From Archilochus colubris (Eukaryota > Chordata > Aves > Apodiformes > Trochilidae): 64,000 bases of DNA. Of the stretch, positions 22,961 through 35,904 are shown in pieces. Under the pieces are notes generated by a model. That model made no database searches. It saw only the letters and a list, made by a program, of their open reading frames with translations, and was not told where the DNA came from. Location of the stretch: NCBI GenBank assembly GCA_023079485.1, contig CM041090.1, positions 34,498,874 to 34,562,873 on the forward strand, written 5' to 3'. The translations under genes were made by a program, and so were the position numbers. Position 1 is the first letter of the stretch. Each line of letters starts with the position of its first letter.

Positions 22961-24298
22961 TGAACATCCACAATAACAAAATTCTTGCTGCTAAATGAAA
23001 TCATGTGTACACTGCTGGGCCTCCTGATGGAAGCAAATGGTTCTACATTGAAAAATCCTCTGCTTCATCCTTTTTCAATGCTGCGTCTCAAATGGGCTCT
23101 GGACGTTTTTTTTCTCAGAACTTGTTCTCAGAGCTGCTCTGTCCACATCCCAGTGACACAAAGGATTTTCCCTTCTGCACTGTGAGTTGGTTCAACTTCT
23201 AGTGCCCTCCAGCTTCATGTACCTCACACAGACATATTAGGCACATTGATATCAGGCACAACAACATGGAGATTACCAGCAGTATGTTCTTCCAAAGGGT
23301 CAGCTGCTTTGCACCACGTTCATGGCATGTGATACAAATGCAGTAGTCACTCTGGCAGACCATAATGCCTCAGACATCTTAGGGGAGGTTGTGTGCCCTG
23401 GTGGCCATGATGCTAGGTCTGATACTACTCCTACCCTGTGTGAATGCTTTGGACAATCCACTTTGTCTGTTGTATATTTGGAATAAAGTCAACATTGTTT
23501 AAAGTTTTATATACCTCCCAGATTGCTAAGTAATTGGGAAGTTGTAATCTAAACAGGAATTAACTTCCAGGTATTGATGGTGACCTGCCATCCTGGTTCT
23601 GAAGGAAGTGGTTGTCTCTTTTTGTACAGTATAATCAAAGAATTACTAATAAAATTATTAGCCATTTGTGAACTGGGAAAAAGAATATGCACACATGTTC
23701 TTAAAAGTTATCAGAAGCTGTAGACTAATAAAAGTCCCAACTCCCATGGGAATCCCACAAGACTCCCATGAAGACAGAGATGACAGTGGTGAAGACAGTG
23801 GTGATATCTAAATACTGAATTTCAATGTGCAGTTTTTAAAAGAGTTAATTAAAGAGGAATAAGTACTTTAATCAGTGCCAAAAAGCTGAGTCCAAGAAAA
23901 CAACAGCAATAATAAAGAACTCTAGCAACTTTCTCACGTGGACCCACAAACGTGCCAGAACAGAGAAGCTGAACACTGCCCTGCTGAGCTTTGGCCTTTA
24001 AGTAAAACAAAGCAGGAGTGAGGGGCTTCAGGGATGCTGCACAGCTTACCCCCAGGGAAGATGACCACACGGGGGGATGTGTGGTCACTCAAGGTGTGTG
24101 GCCTCCCCATGCATGGGCTGTGCTGCCCTGCAGAGCTCTGAGGTCTCAGCAGGCTTGATCTGAGCTCCTGCAGGGATACAATCTTAAAAGACAGGTTCTC
24201 ATCCTCCGCAGCCAGACTTTGAAGTAGAAAAGCGCCATCAAATGACCCAGCATCAGAAATGATCTTAGTATAACGTGGACGTAATGGTTTAAATAAGG
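22961..24298. other. Non-coding stretch left of LTR copy B
   Basis: No gene recognised. A 12-bp tandem pair GACAGTGGTGA(A/T) lies at 23782-23805. 24000-24190 is richer in G and C and holds a hairpin-forming inverted repeat at 24062-24087. The minus-strand 146-codon frame (23934-24374) crosses from this flank into the LTR and is probably fortuitous. Confidence 0.5.
24062..24087. repeat. Inverted repeat, 9-bp arms and 8-nt loop
   Basis: TGACCACAC at 24062-24070 and GTGTGGTCA at 24079-24087 are exact reverse complements, separated by GGGGGGAT. The hairpin would be G+C-rich. No function is known. The ACCACA/TGTGGT core also resembles a RUNX-type site. Confidence 0.8.
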
Positions 24299-24304
24299 AA
24301 AGGA
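24299..24304 (+). repeat. Target-site duplication, left copy (AAAGGA)
   Basis: AAAGGA immediately precedes TG at 24305 and is repeated exactly at 24629-24634, outside the other end of the LTR. Confidence 0.82.
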
Positions 24305-24628
24305 TGCTGCAGGACAAACCTCTTTTAGGGCACAGCACTCCACGGTCCAACCAGGTGTTCCAGCAGAAACTCATGAATAGTGCTCTGAGCCTATTACCCT
24401 CAGAGGTGGCTAGCCTAGATCAGTGCTATTGCTCCAAAAGCAGCCAATCTCTCTGCTGGCCTGCTCAGGAACGAGCCAAGCCTGTGTTTGGAAGCTCACC
24501 TTTTATTGGCCCTCTAATCCTGCTCATGTGCAGGGGGGGCCTGCCTTAATCAGGCACAGGTGGGCTTAACACAAGCTCATGCCCACTCCCTGGCAATTAG
24601 TGGCACCTGGTTGCCCCATTTCACTACA
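24305..24628 (-). mobile_element. Solo LTR of the same endogenous retrovirus family (copy B)
   Basis: A 324-bp LTR on the minus strand. It starts (minus strand) TGTAGTGAAATGGGGCAACC and ends in TGCAGCA, flanked by an exact 6-bp target-site duplication AAAGGA. Its first 130 or so bases align with copy A at 9776: shared blocks include ACCAGGTGCC, CCCACCTGTGCC, CATGAGCA and GGGCCAATAAA. Beyond that the two copies diverge strongly, with only short matches such as GGCCAGCAG and TGGAGCAA. There is no internal proviral sequence. CCAATAAAAGG (TTTTATTGG on the plus strand near 24500) could be the TATA box or the polyadenylation signal. Confidence 0.83.
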
Positions 24629-24634
24629 AAAGGA
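24629..24634 (+). repeat. Target-site duplication, right copy (AAAGGA)
   Basis: An exact copy of 24299-24304, directly outside the LTR's TGTAG end (CTACA on the plus strand). Confidence 0.82.
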
Positions 24635-27600
24635 TTTATTATCTTTCCTGATATTCAGTTTATTTTTAGGTTACCAGCACTCTGCTTGACTTGAGCAGAA
24701 ACCCATTCTTATAACACTTCATATTAAACCTCCATGTATAACTCTGAAAGGGTTAATACTGAGAAACAGTTACATTTATTTTAATCAATGGTAACAAAAA
24801 GCCAATGTCCAAAAAGACAATAGATTCAGAACACTTTCTGAAGACCACTTTCCCAACAAATAAGAAATTAAATCAATGAGTTACAGCTCTAAATTAAATT
24901 TGTATGGATAAAAAAATAAAGGGCAGCATCAGCTCTTCCTTCTGAACATTAAATAATTTTTTCCAAGAAATAGTATTCTCACTGAGTTGGAGGCAGTGGA
25001 GCTTCCAGTGGCTTTTCTAAGCCGATCTGGGAAAAGCATTTTTCCTTCCATTTCCTTTTAAAATGGATCCTATAAAATAATCTCCAGTTGTGGTAAACCT
25101 AGTCCTGAGCCTGAACCTTTCAAAACCTGGTATGATTGAGCTCTGAAAGCAGATTTGGTAAGCAGATACATGTTGCTTTCCAATGGGAGCTGCGGTAAGA
25201 AAGTAAATAACCCTCCTCAGTACAGTTTGCACTAACATAAGGTACCACTGAGAGACATGACAAGCCTGCGGTTTGAAGAGGTGGTGGCTAATACCTTATT
25301 AGCATAATTAGCCAGGGGTGCTTTCTTCATGGATATCAGTTTCTAATTGAGGTACAGCTGTTCAGTGGAAGTCCGAGCTTGATTAGAATATGCCATCTGA
25401 TGGAGAGGAACTGGGGCTTTTATTCTTACTGTACTGCCACCCTGGGTAAACACCTAATTGGCAGGAGTAATTGACTAGAAAAGGGCAAATTTCTATGCAC
25501 ATCCAGCCATTTCTGTGCTACTGCTGGGATAACAACTTCTCCCAACAGCAAACCTAATCACAGTGAGTAGCAAAAGGAGCAGGGAGAAGGCAAATGTAGT
25601 GTCAGAGCAATGCAGCAGCTGACAATGATAGTTACACAGAGCTGTAGAGAACAAAAACACTGGTCATACATTCACTACCTGCTAACGCTGCTCTTGTTCT
25701 TGATTTTGTTTGACACTAAGCAATAGGGATTATTACAGCCTGCTCTGTTGTCTTCTCACACTCCCACCTGCTGCTGCAGGCTATTCATGGGCACTGATAT
25801 GATTCACGATCCCTTTGGCTGTCTCTTGCTTGGATAAAAACCCAATCAATTCAAACCAACAATAATCTGTTGTGATTTAAAGGCATGGATGTTCAGGCTC
25901 AATGTCACTGGGTGAGGGATTGCACTTTGTGCATTAGGACATCTTTGCATACCCAGCCAGGTATAGATTTAATCATGATGAAGTGGAGATGGATAGGGGT
26001 TAGGCTGATTTTATGCTGATGTAACAACCTCCTGGCTGGGGAGCAACTGCAAGACTGAGCCCTGAACTTCTCATGGGGAATGTGTTGGTCTCAAAGGGCA
26101 CCTATAGATTCCATGACCAAAGGATAAAGCACATTTGTCTCACATTTGCCATGTAAATGGCTACCTATATTGGTCATATTAGAAGGGGACTCAGAGTTCC
26201 CAAGGCACAGGAAAGCTTACTATAGCAACTAATAATGTTCCAATCTTTCCTCTGCCATTGACTGCTATTTTATTTTCTGGGATATTTTTGTGTATTGTGT
26301 TCTCTCCAGACATTTCTGCTCCTTGAATAATACAATGCTTATATCAGATATAATGAATGTTAAAGACTTATCATGTCCATAGGATGCAATACTTTCACAT
26401 GACTTATGGTTGCATTGATTTATATTAATTCCTGTTTTCTGCCTTAAAATAATAAAAATTAAATTTAAAAGTCCTTTGACACATGATGCTGGTAATATTT
26501 AATGAATGTTTGCCTGGGCATAAGGTTACATGCAATGGACAGGATTAGTTCCAGCATTTGCTCACCCAGATCTCAGGAACAATAGCTTAAACAGTTAGGT
26601 CAACATTGTATGTGCTTTGACATGAGTTAATGTTCATTTGGGCTTTATCTACAAGGAGACAGGTGTTAGTATAAATTGGCAAAATACTGCTTAATCCCAT
26701 TGATTTGGAGGGCTTCCTTTCCTTTCTTTCCCACAAAAGTAAGAGATGAACGAACTAAAACCATGGAAATGAGGAGCTCCTATTCAGAGGTGTTTTTAAA
26801 TCTTTTTTAAGAGATTTAGCTAGAACACTTCTTGTACATCTCAATAAGAGCACAGACTGCTTTAGCTTGTGTTTGGCCTGCACTGGAATCTTATGTCATC
26901 CCATACCCTCTCATCTGTGTTTAATAATTATGGGAATGAAAAAAACAAAGGAAATATCTCAGGATGAATGATGAGAAAAATCTCCCCTTTCCTTCACACA
27001 TGAGCAACACAGTGGGAATTACAGTGACGTGCAAAAGAGAAGAAAGGCCTGGAAGAACTCTATGAGCATTCTTCCCTGATGTATTGTTTTCTATGAAGCA
27101 GCTTTGGTATTTCTTCCAACCCAATGCTCAGTCACTAAAGATTTCCTAAGAATTCAATTCAGCCGTTGGCAAATGCAGTTGTTTTTTGGGAAGGAATGCA
27201 TCAACAATTTCCACAGTATGTGTAGCATATATACACAAGAACCAACCAATAAAAATCTATGGCAAGAAGGAAAAATAACTCCCTATGCTATTAAAACATT
27301 GTGAAATTTAAGGTAATTAGAAGAAAAATGGAAGGGAAAATAAGCTTCTTTCACATGTAGCATCATTAATGACCATAATGTCCCTTCCTGCCTTTGACCC
27401 AGCCTGGCTAAGTAGTGGCATGCCAGAGCTGGATGTCTTACAGCCTTATCAGACTGGGGCAGCAGAAGGAAGATTTCTTTAGATCAAAGCATCTGGTCCT
27501 GTAGCTCTGCACCCACACTGAAATCACTTGAGGAACTTAATATCAAACACCACCAACACCCAGAGTGGGCACAGACTCTGCTACTGTTGGGGCCAAGTCA

Positions 27601-30600
27601 CCCCCTGATGCTGTGTCCCACTGATCCAAGAGCTCTTCTGATGTTACCTCTCCATGTCAAGCTATAGCTGTAAAGAGCTCCACTTACAAATAATGAAGCT
27701 AGAACAGCACAGTCTCCCCTAAAGCCTCAACCCCCAGAAATCCTTACAGATTTGTGCAAGTTCTGTTGAAACTTCTCAGGACAATAAGATTGAAAATGGA
27801 CAGTAAAAGAACTGGTAGATTAAGTGTTAAAGTACTGATCAGACCTAGCACCTGCAGGCTTGTGAGAGAAAGTCAAGAAGGTACAGGTGAAATGAGGTAC
27901 ATCAGAAAGTGAAATATACAATAGTTCCGACTACTTTCAAATGTCTTCTAATAACAGCACAATGAAAAATAGAAGGTGAAGGATCACATTGTTTCTCATT
28001 TTAGTGTTTCTAGGAAAAAAATGTTTCAGTTTTAATTAGCAATATAGAAATTTTAAAATATGTTATATAAATAAGTGAACTGGCAACAGTCTTCAATGAA
28101 AAATAGCCAGGGAAAGTCCCTGAGAGCTATTAATTAAGTTTCTAAATAAGTGAACACCCACACATAGCTAAGGGGAGTGGAGGAAACAGTTTCCTGCCAG
28201 CTTTAGCTTCAATTCATTTTCCATTTTGCACGTACAAGTTTGCCAGCATAAATATTTCCTGGGGTCATCCAGTCAGCAACAAGTAAAAATGGCAGCAGTT
28301 GGTTGTCTGTCAATTTTACACCCACATTTTCTTCCTTGTCTTTACAGACATTTCTGGCATTTCCAGTAATTCAGAGGCACATGGTATGGATTGCTTTTGC
28401 TGCTATATGTTGAAAATTTACATAACGTCTAGAGAGTTCTTGGATCAAATCTTCAATATGCACCCCCTGTGAAAGCCAGCAGGAAAAAAATATAAAACTC
28501 CATCAACCACTGGCTTGAAGCAATGCTGCACTTCCTATTGTTTTTCTCTTAATGAGATCAGTGTGTTGCTTATCTCTCATGGCGTGTTAATAATTTACCT
28601 AAGGAAGAGGTTTTCAGCTTTTGCCATTTTGATATGAACTGGTATGAAAAGGTTATATCCTGGCTGGACATTACCAGTCACTTAAACCAAGTTCTGGACA
28701 GAGTTAGTGATAGCATCAAAACTGGTGTTGCACACCCTCAGGAGAGGGGCACTGGGAGCACTTCACAGCCTGAATTCTCACTTCTCCTGCCTCAGAATGA
28801 GTTGTCCAGGGGGCTATCTGCCCAAGGACTAATCGCATCTCAGTGTGTGTTAGTCAATACAGATTGCTGTGATGTCTTATTAACGCCAAGATGGGCGAAA
28901 CCACACTCTCTCATAAAAGGTGGAAAAGCTTTACAACTGTCTCTAAATTAGCTTTTAATTTTAATCTTAACTACTGGGTAAGTAGTAATGATCTGGGCAT
29001 GGAGAATTTTCTGAGGACTTGGAGCAGACTGACAGACATTTATGGCCAAAGGTGTAGCCAAGGGTTCCATTAGTCCCAGCTTGCTGTTTAACTCTGAGAA
29101 TGCCCTGTGCTGAGGTCCCTATTGCTATTATTAGATGAAAATGAGAGCAAACACAAGAGTATGGAATTTTTTCATGATTGGAATGTGTACTGTGCTTCTA
29201 GGAATTAATGACTTACACATTAGGTAGTGCAGTTGCCTGAATTATTTTCACGCTGCATGAAGCAGGTTACAATAATAAAAATGTTTTTAATTTGTTTTCA
29301 CTTCATTGAAAAAAAGCCTGTGCCAAGCTAACACAGCTTTCCAGAGCTGGATTTCCTAACTAAGCCTGTTTGAAACTTACTTTCACAAGTTGAAAAATAC
29401 ATAGAATAAAAACAGTTGCAGAAGAAGGATGTAGCCCCCCATGACTGGGTTACTCTTTTAAAAGACTGAGAGCTCCCTGAAGTTAAAACCTTGAATCAAA
29501 GAGACCTGATTTTGAGTGCCCTGGTTTTCTATTTGCCTATTTGGGTTAAGTCCTTGTTAGTTAGACAGTCCCAGAGTAACAGCATCAAAAAAAGGTAGTT
29601 CAATGCCTAGGAAGAAGAAGCCTGGAGACAACCAACAGGGAACACGATGTATGGGGAGCTGCTGCCTCTCTCTGGATGTAGGACACTACACACAACAGAC
29701 CATGAAGGTTCCTTGGAGATCTCTGTTAGGCAGGCACACCTGTAAATGGCTGTCTACACCCTTTCTTGTAATAGCTGGGTGGGGTTTATCCTCAAAGCAC
29801 ATGTTGTGGTCATGCTGAAGCCACATCTGCTTAATTGTATAAATAGCCAGTGGTTGGAAAAATAAAATAAAATTAAAAAAAAAACAGAACCCCACCCTGA
29901 GAAACGGGGTGAGAAGCCAGGGTTAAATTGTCCCTTGGTAAATTATGACTTGATAGTAAATGAAGATTTCTTGTAATCAGGGTTTGAATGTTTTTAACAG
30001 AGCTAGGGAGAGAGAAGAAAACAGATTTTCTGGTTTAAGATGTGAGGTTTTTTTAATGTATGTTTTTTTATTGTTTTTAATGTGCTGCCTTCGAAGGAAG
30101 TGTATGACATCATCGTGTCCAAAAGCAGGGAATTGGAGACCAGAGCACAGGACACAAAGAAGACTTGTGCTGTTCAGATGGGGGGTTCCCATGCTTTGTG
30201 TCCTTTCTCTAATGGGTCCAAAATCTGACCTCTAAGGAACAATAACAACATGGACTTCTCTCTCCTATTACCTTTCAGCCTCAAGCTATTTTCAGCTCCT
30301 GGGACTTCCTGAGCTTGAAATAGTCTGTCCATGTAGTAATTTCTCAAAGAGCTCTCATCCAAGTACTTTGTTGGATCCACAGTGACTTCTAGCAAGGACT
30401 CCCATGTATCTGTCACTGATTACATGAAGAACTGAAGGTTTGTCTCTGCTTTAACCTGGCACAAGTCCAGTACAGAAAGGGCAATGAATTAATGCACAGC
30501 CTCCTTCCAGCTTCCCCAGTCTACTCGGGCTTTTCTGGATCTCTTATTCCTCTTATTGTTTCTTTTTGAAGTTGAAAATCTGTAGCTGAACAGGACACTT

Positions 30601-33600
30601 TTTGTAAAAAAATATGCATGAGTGATCCTGAATGATAACTTTATCTGATTTCTTTGAGACTTGTCCGGTGTCAGCCAGACTTCAGAGTCAAATTCTGCCA
30701 CTCATGTATGAAACTCAAAAGTGAAACCAGTGGAACTAATTATAAATTAAGAGTGACAGAAAATTCTGCTTAGAAAGCATGATATGTGGTACCAGTCATT
30801 TGTTCTGATCCGGTAATGTGGCAAGATCTACTAAGGTGTAGGTGAGCTGTAATGGTTAGGCTCCAACAATCTCTCAAACACTTACTTCAGGTGGATAACA
30901 TCACATCTTTTCAGTTTTAATAGTCAGTTCTGCAAATGCCAGTCATGAAAAACAAGCATGGAAGGGAAGCTTTTCAATACTGTTCCATGCTTTGAAACAT
31001 TTTCTTTTGGTATCTCAGTCTTTTGAAATTTGCCAGTATATATGAAATGAATTTGTCTGACTATGAAATCTGAAGTTCATTTTGTTCTTCATATAATTTC
31101 TAGGTGGTGAAGCAGAGTACAATATTATGTTAGCTTGAAATAATACATGCTTGAAAGATTATTTGGCTTCTTTCATTGCAAATCTTGGTAGGGAATCTGT
31201 ACTGAAGCCCTTCATGACTCAGCCTAACTTATTTTGCATAGATATTAGTGCTATATAATAATAATATATCAAGAATCTGTCCACACCCTTTTTTTAATTA
31301 ATCTGCTCTACAAGATACTTCACCCTGAAAACAGATCAACTTGCATGTGTATAGGATGGTATGATGTAGGATTCTTTTTTCATCCCTAGAGTGTGTTTTA
31401 TTCTTTGGAGAATAGAGCCCTCGGGAAACAAGTGCAAACAAATATAATTTTATCAAGCTCCCACCTAAAGATTTAATACAGAGGAGATTGTGTATACTAC
31501 AGAGTACTGCAATGTAGAGAATATTGAAGATATGGGCACTGAAGGCTCTTCTATTGGCCTGTGGAACACCACTTTCTTTTGTCAGTGGGAACAGGCCAGG
31601 AAATCCCTTTGGCTGGGTTAATTTTTGACATGAAGCACTCAAATAGCCAACAGCACAACCAGGTTCACACAAGGAAAGCAAAAAATCTGCACTTTGTTGG
31701 AAGGAGAGTTGTCAGTGTGCACATATTGGTGACTCAGAACTGTCTGTGTGAATGCATGAGAAGCAGGATTTTGGCTCAGGTTGCTTTTCCCATATGGTCC
31801 ATAACCTCTTTCCATAATTTGATAGATTTGGTTTTCTGTAATTGAGTCACATTCTCAGGTCTGGTTTGTTATGCAGGTCATGCCTGATGGCAACTCAGGG
31901 AATCCCATTAGAGGAGAGAAGGCTCGTGGACATTTTTCACATATGCATCGATTGATGGGATTGTTAGATCATTTAAAATGCTAAATCTAAAGAGAGGTGT
32001 GACAATACTCTTTACAATACCTGACTTTCAGCCCACAAAATGAAAATTATGACCTTATCCTGAAAGGCACTGTGATGAATATGGCATCAGTGAGAAGCTA
32101 CAGCTGGCTATACCTTTTATTCCAGGCCTATCAATGGTTTTGCACACAAGACAGCAACCTTAAGTCAAATATTAGCCATTATGCTCTCTCACAAACGAAA
32201 AAAAGCCTCATCCAGAGCAATTGGCTTGTATTGATTTACACCCAGCTGGTCGCCTGGCCCATCACATTCCCAGTCTGTGAAATTCATTCTACCTTCTACT
32301 TCCAATGTAATTCTCTTCCATTACAACAGTGCTTTCCAATCATATGTGTTCTTACCCTGAACATAATTAATAAACTCAAATAAGGGATAATGATGTTACA
32401 TTCAAATGCTTAGAATGAAAAAATGAGACCTAAGATGCTCATATTCAAAGAGGTGATGGAGAAAAAAGAAGGAACAGGAAGGTGAGGTGAGAGGTAAACC
32501 TGCAGAGAAGAGCTGTTCCCAGTTCTTGGTGGCACCTTTGTTTTCTCAACAGTGTTCAGAGGACACAAAGATTTGGTTCAGGACTAAAATTGCACAGTTG
32601 CTTTTCATTTTGCTATTGGTCTGTAAAGTAATAGCTTTTAATTCAGAGGCAACATTCTCAGAACTAAGAATAAAAAATTAAAAATCTCTTTAGTGAATAT
32701 TTGATGTAGGTGGAGCTGTCATCACAACACCTCGCCCATTTTTCCAAACAATATGCTAGAGCATAAAACCAATGTTATTCCTTCATGGACCACAGGGGAA
32801 GAACTAAGAAAAAGAAAAAAACAAACAAACAAAAAAAAAACAACACACCAAAAGAAACCTTAAAATAGACATTTTGGGTAGGAATTTGATCCAAAAGTAA
32901 TACTTCTGATATAATGACAGGAAAAACAGTGTACATTCTACAGGGACACTCTTGATTTCTGGCCTAATTCACCAAGATTACTTGCCATAAGGTACCACTT
33001 GAGTAATGTAAAAGAAAAGCGCATAGATATGATGGGAAATGTGAGCAGCTGACTCCTTTATGTGGCAGTAAACTGGGGTAATCTATCCCTGTCCACTAAT
33101 GTTTATAAACATATTGTAAACAAGCATAAATGAACAGCTCATCTCTCTGGGGGGACCAGATGCATCCTTAACACTGATTAAGTGTTTTGTTCTGCCTGAG
33201 TGTCTGGCAAAGGTTTATGCTCCGAAGCAGAGGGAGGGAGACAGAGTAATGACAGTCTCATATTCTCCTGGATCTTTAACTGCTTTGGGGGATTCAGCAG
33301 GCAATATAGCATGTATGATTCCACTGACGATTATTTTTCACAGTATACCATGACATGGGATGCGTTTTGCATATCAGGTTTTGAAACCCACTTCCCAAGA
33401 CTCCTTTTTTACATGGAGTAAAGCAGAGTGATGTGTAGGTGCAGCAGCTGTGGCTGGGGATGTCCCCTCAACCATTGCATCCCCTCTTTGATACTACTGA
33501 GAACATATGAATGCTGAGTCAGTGTCACAATAACAATCACAAATCCAACACATTCTTCTCTCTCTTTTTTTTTTAATCTTTTTCTTTGTCAGTAGCCTGC

Positions 33601-35904
33601 TTCTCACTCTCCAGAAGCCTGAGCTCTAAAAATAGCAAAGCTTTCATTATTGCAGCTTCCTACTGAAGTTAGGGTTGGGAGGGATTTAAAAAGTCATTGT
33701 GTTTGTGTCCTGTGATGCTCCAGCCAGCTCCTGCCATTTTGTGGGGTGTGATTTTAAGAGCTGGATTTTATGGGCAGTTCTGAACTGCTTCTCTCCCTCC
33801 CCATTAATTAGAGCCACAAATGCAATTCATATGGACTCAGGTGAACTCTTTGTTGGGTAGATGGGTGAGCATTTGCTGCTTTCTGTGTACTTAGCAAAAC
33901 AGAGATCACAAAATCTGAGTGGAGGTATTGGTGTGAAATCATCAAAGCCAACTCCTAAAGTTTTCAGCCTGGAGTGCTTTCTTTCCCAAGAAGACTGCTC
34001 TGCTCTTTCTGAGAGCTGGGGAACTCTCCTCTGCTTCTATGCCAAAATTCCATGCAAGAATGAAAACTGGTAGGAATGGGTGAAAGATAGGCATTTTTGG
34101 TTTTGTTTTCTAGAAACAGGAAGGCAGTGGGTATGGTTTATAGGAGTGCAACAGTTCTTGTTTTATTCTTTATCGTTTGGCCATATTTGTTTTTTGACTG
34201 CTTACTGGTAAACTCTAAACCATTTTGGTTTAGTGAATGAAACTATGCTTGCAATTGAATAATTTACTCATATTACTTATGTTACCTTTTGTCACAAAAG
34301 GCAGCTGCCACAGATGACAAAGAAACTTTTGAGCCTAAATACTTGAAGAATTTCACAGGCCATCAGCAGCTGTGCACACATTAATGCTAGTCTGCAAATG
34401 CTGAATGTGTAAATGTGTTAATGTTTTCTATTACACCAACTACTCCTATTTGCTCTACTACTGTGTATCTAGTGTATCCTTATTTTAAGGTTAAGCTATC
34501 ATGGCACGATCTGTGCCAAGGCATTTGGAAGAAGAGATTTCTAAGGAGAAGTATCTTTCTTTTTTAAGTGAAGTATCAAGGGGAAAATCACAGTCAAAAA
34601 AAAATTGTTTAAAGATGCAAATGATGTAAAAAGGTCAGTAAGATTGATAGGAAGTATGGAAATGTTTCTTTCCCCTTGGTGACATGGAAGATGGATTGCA
34701 GGACAAACAACATTAGCTGCTTATATTCTCCTTTTCCCTTTCAGGCTAACACATCAATGCTAATGAACCTGGTTGCTCCTTCCTTATTTGCACAGAAGTT
34801 CTAATACACATATAAAACCAAAACGTTTTTTCTACCACTGTGGATATTTTAGGATCTATTAGAGTTAATGATTTATCTCTTCACAGAAAGAGAAACTCAG
34901 TGAAAAAAAACCCAGCCCTTGGCTCCATAACATAGAGAAGTAGATCCTCAGGGCAGCTGAAATGTCAGAAAAGCATTAGTCTGCCAAATCTGCTGTCTCC
35001 TCCATTTGCGATTTCATTACCGCATCTTTTTCCAATCATCACTCAAGCAAGTTTGGAAATAAAAAGGATAAACTACTAGACAAAGTTTTTTCAAGCTTCT
35101 TTGCAGGCTATTGTTAAAATGCTAACTGGGTGCTCTCTGGGGACATTGGCATCTCACATGCAAGCTGACCTATAGCATCTGGGTTCTGGAGGTGACACTG
35201 AGTGGTCCCGATCCTCCAGCATCCATTCATGGACCAAAACTCACTCCACACTTTAAAATCTGTATTCAATAACCCAAGTATTTTTAAAAAGGACTGTGTT
35301 CTCCTAAAACAACAGGCAAAAAGTATGGTTTAGAGTGAAGAATACCGTGTCACAACATGACTGCCAAGAAAGAAGTCTGACTTCCCCTGGTCATTCAGAG
35401 TGCCTCTGAAGGCAGACAGAAGTGCTTCTGCAAATTGAGAGATCTTGAGCAACTATTTTTTTTCCTTATAATTCTGGTATAACTGCAAGGAAACTCAGAT
35501 ACCTGTGCTAGTTAGGGTCATGAATTACTTTGGTAACAGGGACAATGCAGATACAAATTACCTGAAAGCAAAATCTGTGTCTGTGCATATGTTTACAACC
35601 AGCAGGTTCTATGCAGGGTCTCCTGACAGAAAGTCCTTCCAGGAGGAAGAAGAAGCAGACAGGAGAAAGGTGCCCTACATTAGTTGTTTGGGGTCAGATC
35701 CCTGGACACCATGTTCTATCTCCTGGCCACAACTAATTTTGATTTCCAGGCAGAGCCTCTGGTCTATACTTCTTGCCAGTCTGTAGTTGTCAAAGAGGGC
35801 ATTGCTCCTTCCCCTGGTACAACCCAGAATGGATGTGTAATTTCACATCTCAGCCTGGATATGTAGGTGAGGTTTTCACTTGTAATCTTGGGAGGAAGTG
35901 TTCC
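24635..35904. other. Long non-coding stretch
   Basis: About 11 kb with no recognised gene and no mobile element I can name. 25250-25460 and 28200-28580 look like candidate conserved elements by texture. TATAAATAG at 29838-29846 is a good TATA-box word, but no LTR ends or transcript could be fitted to it. An A-rich patch lies near 32810-32850. CTAAAAATAG at 33626-33635 fits the MEF2 consensus. Frames do not exceed 127 codons (31298-31681, minus) and look fortuitous. Confidence 0.5.

Noticed and set aside
29838..29846. TATAAATAG, a strong TATA-box word followed by AT-rich sequence
   Set aside because: No LTR termini, target duplication, initiator or open frame could be fitted around it. In AT-rich DNA the word is expected by chance.
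33668..33725. GGGTTGGGAGGGATTTAAAAAGTCAT, resembling a minus-strand CR1 end
   Set aside because: Too short and too diverged, with no octamer tail beside it.
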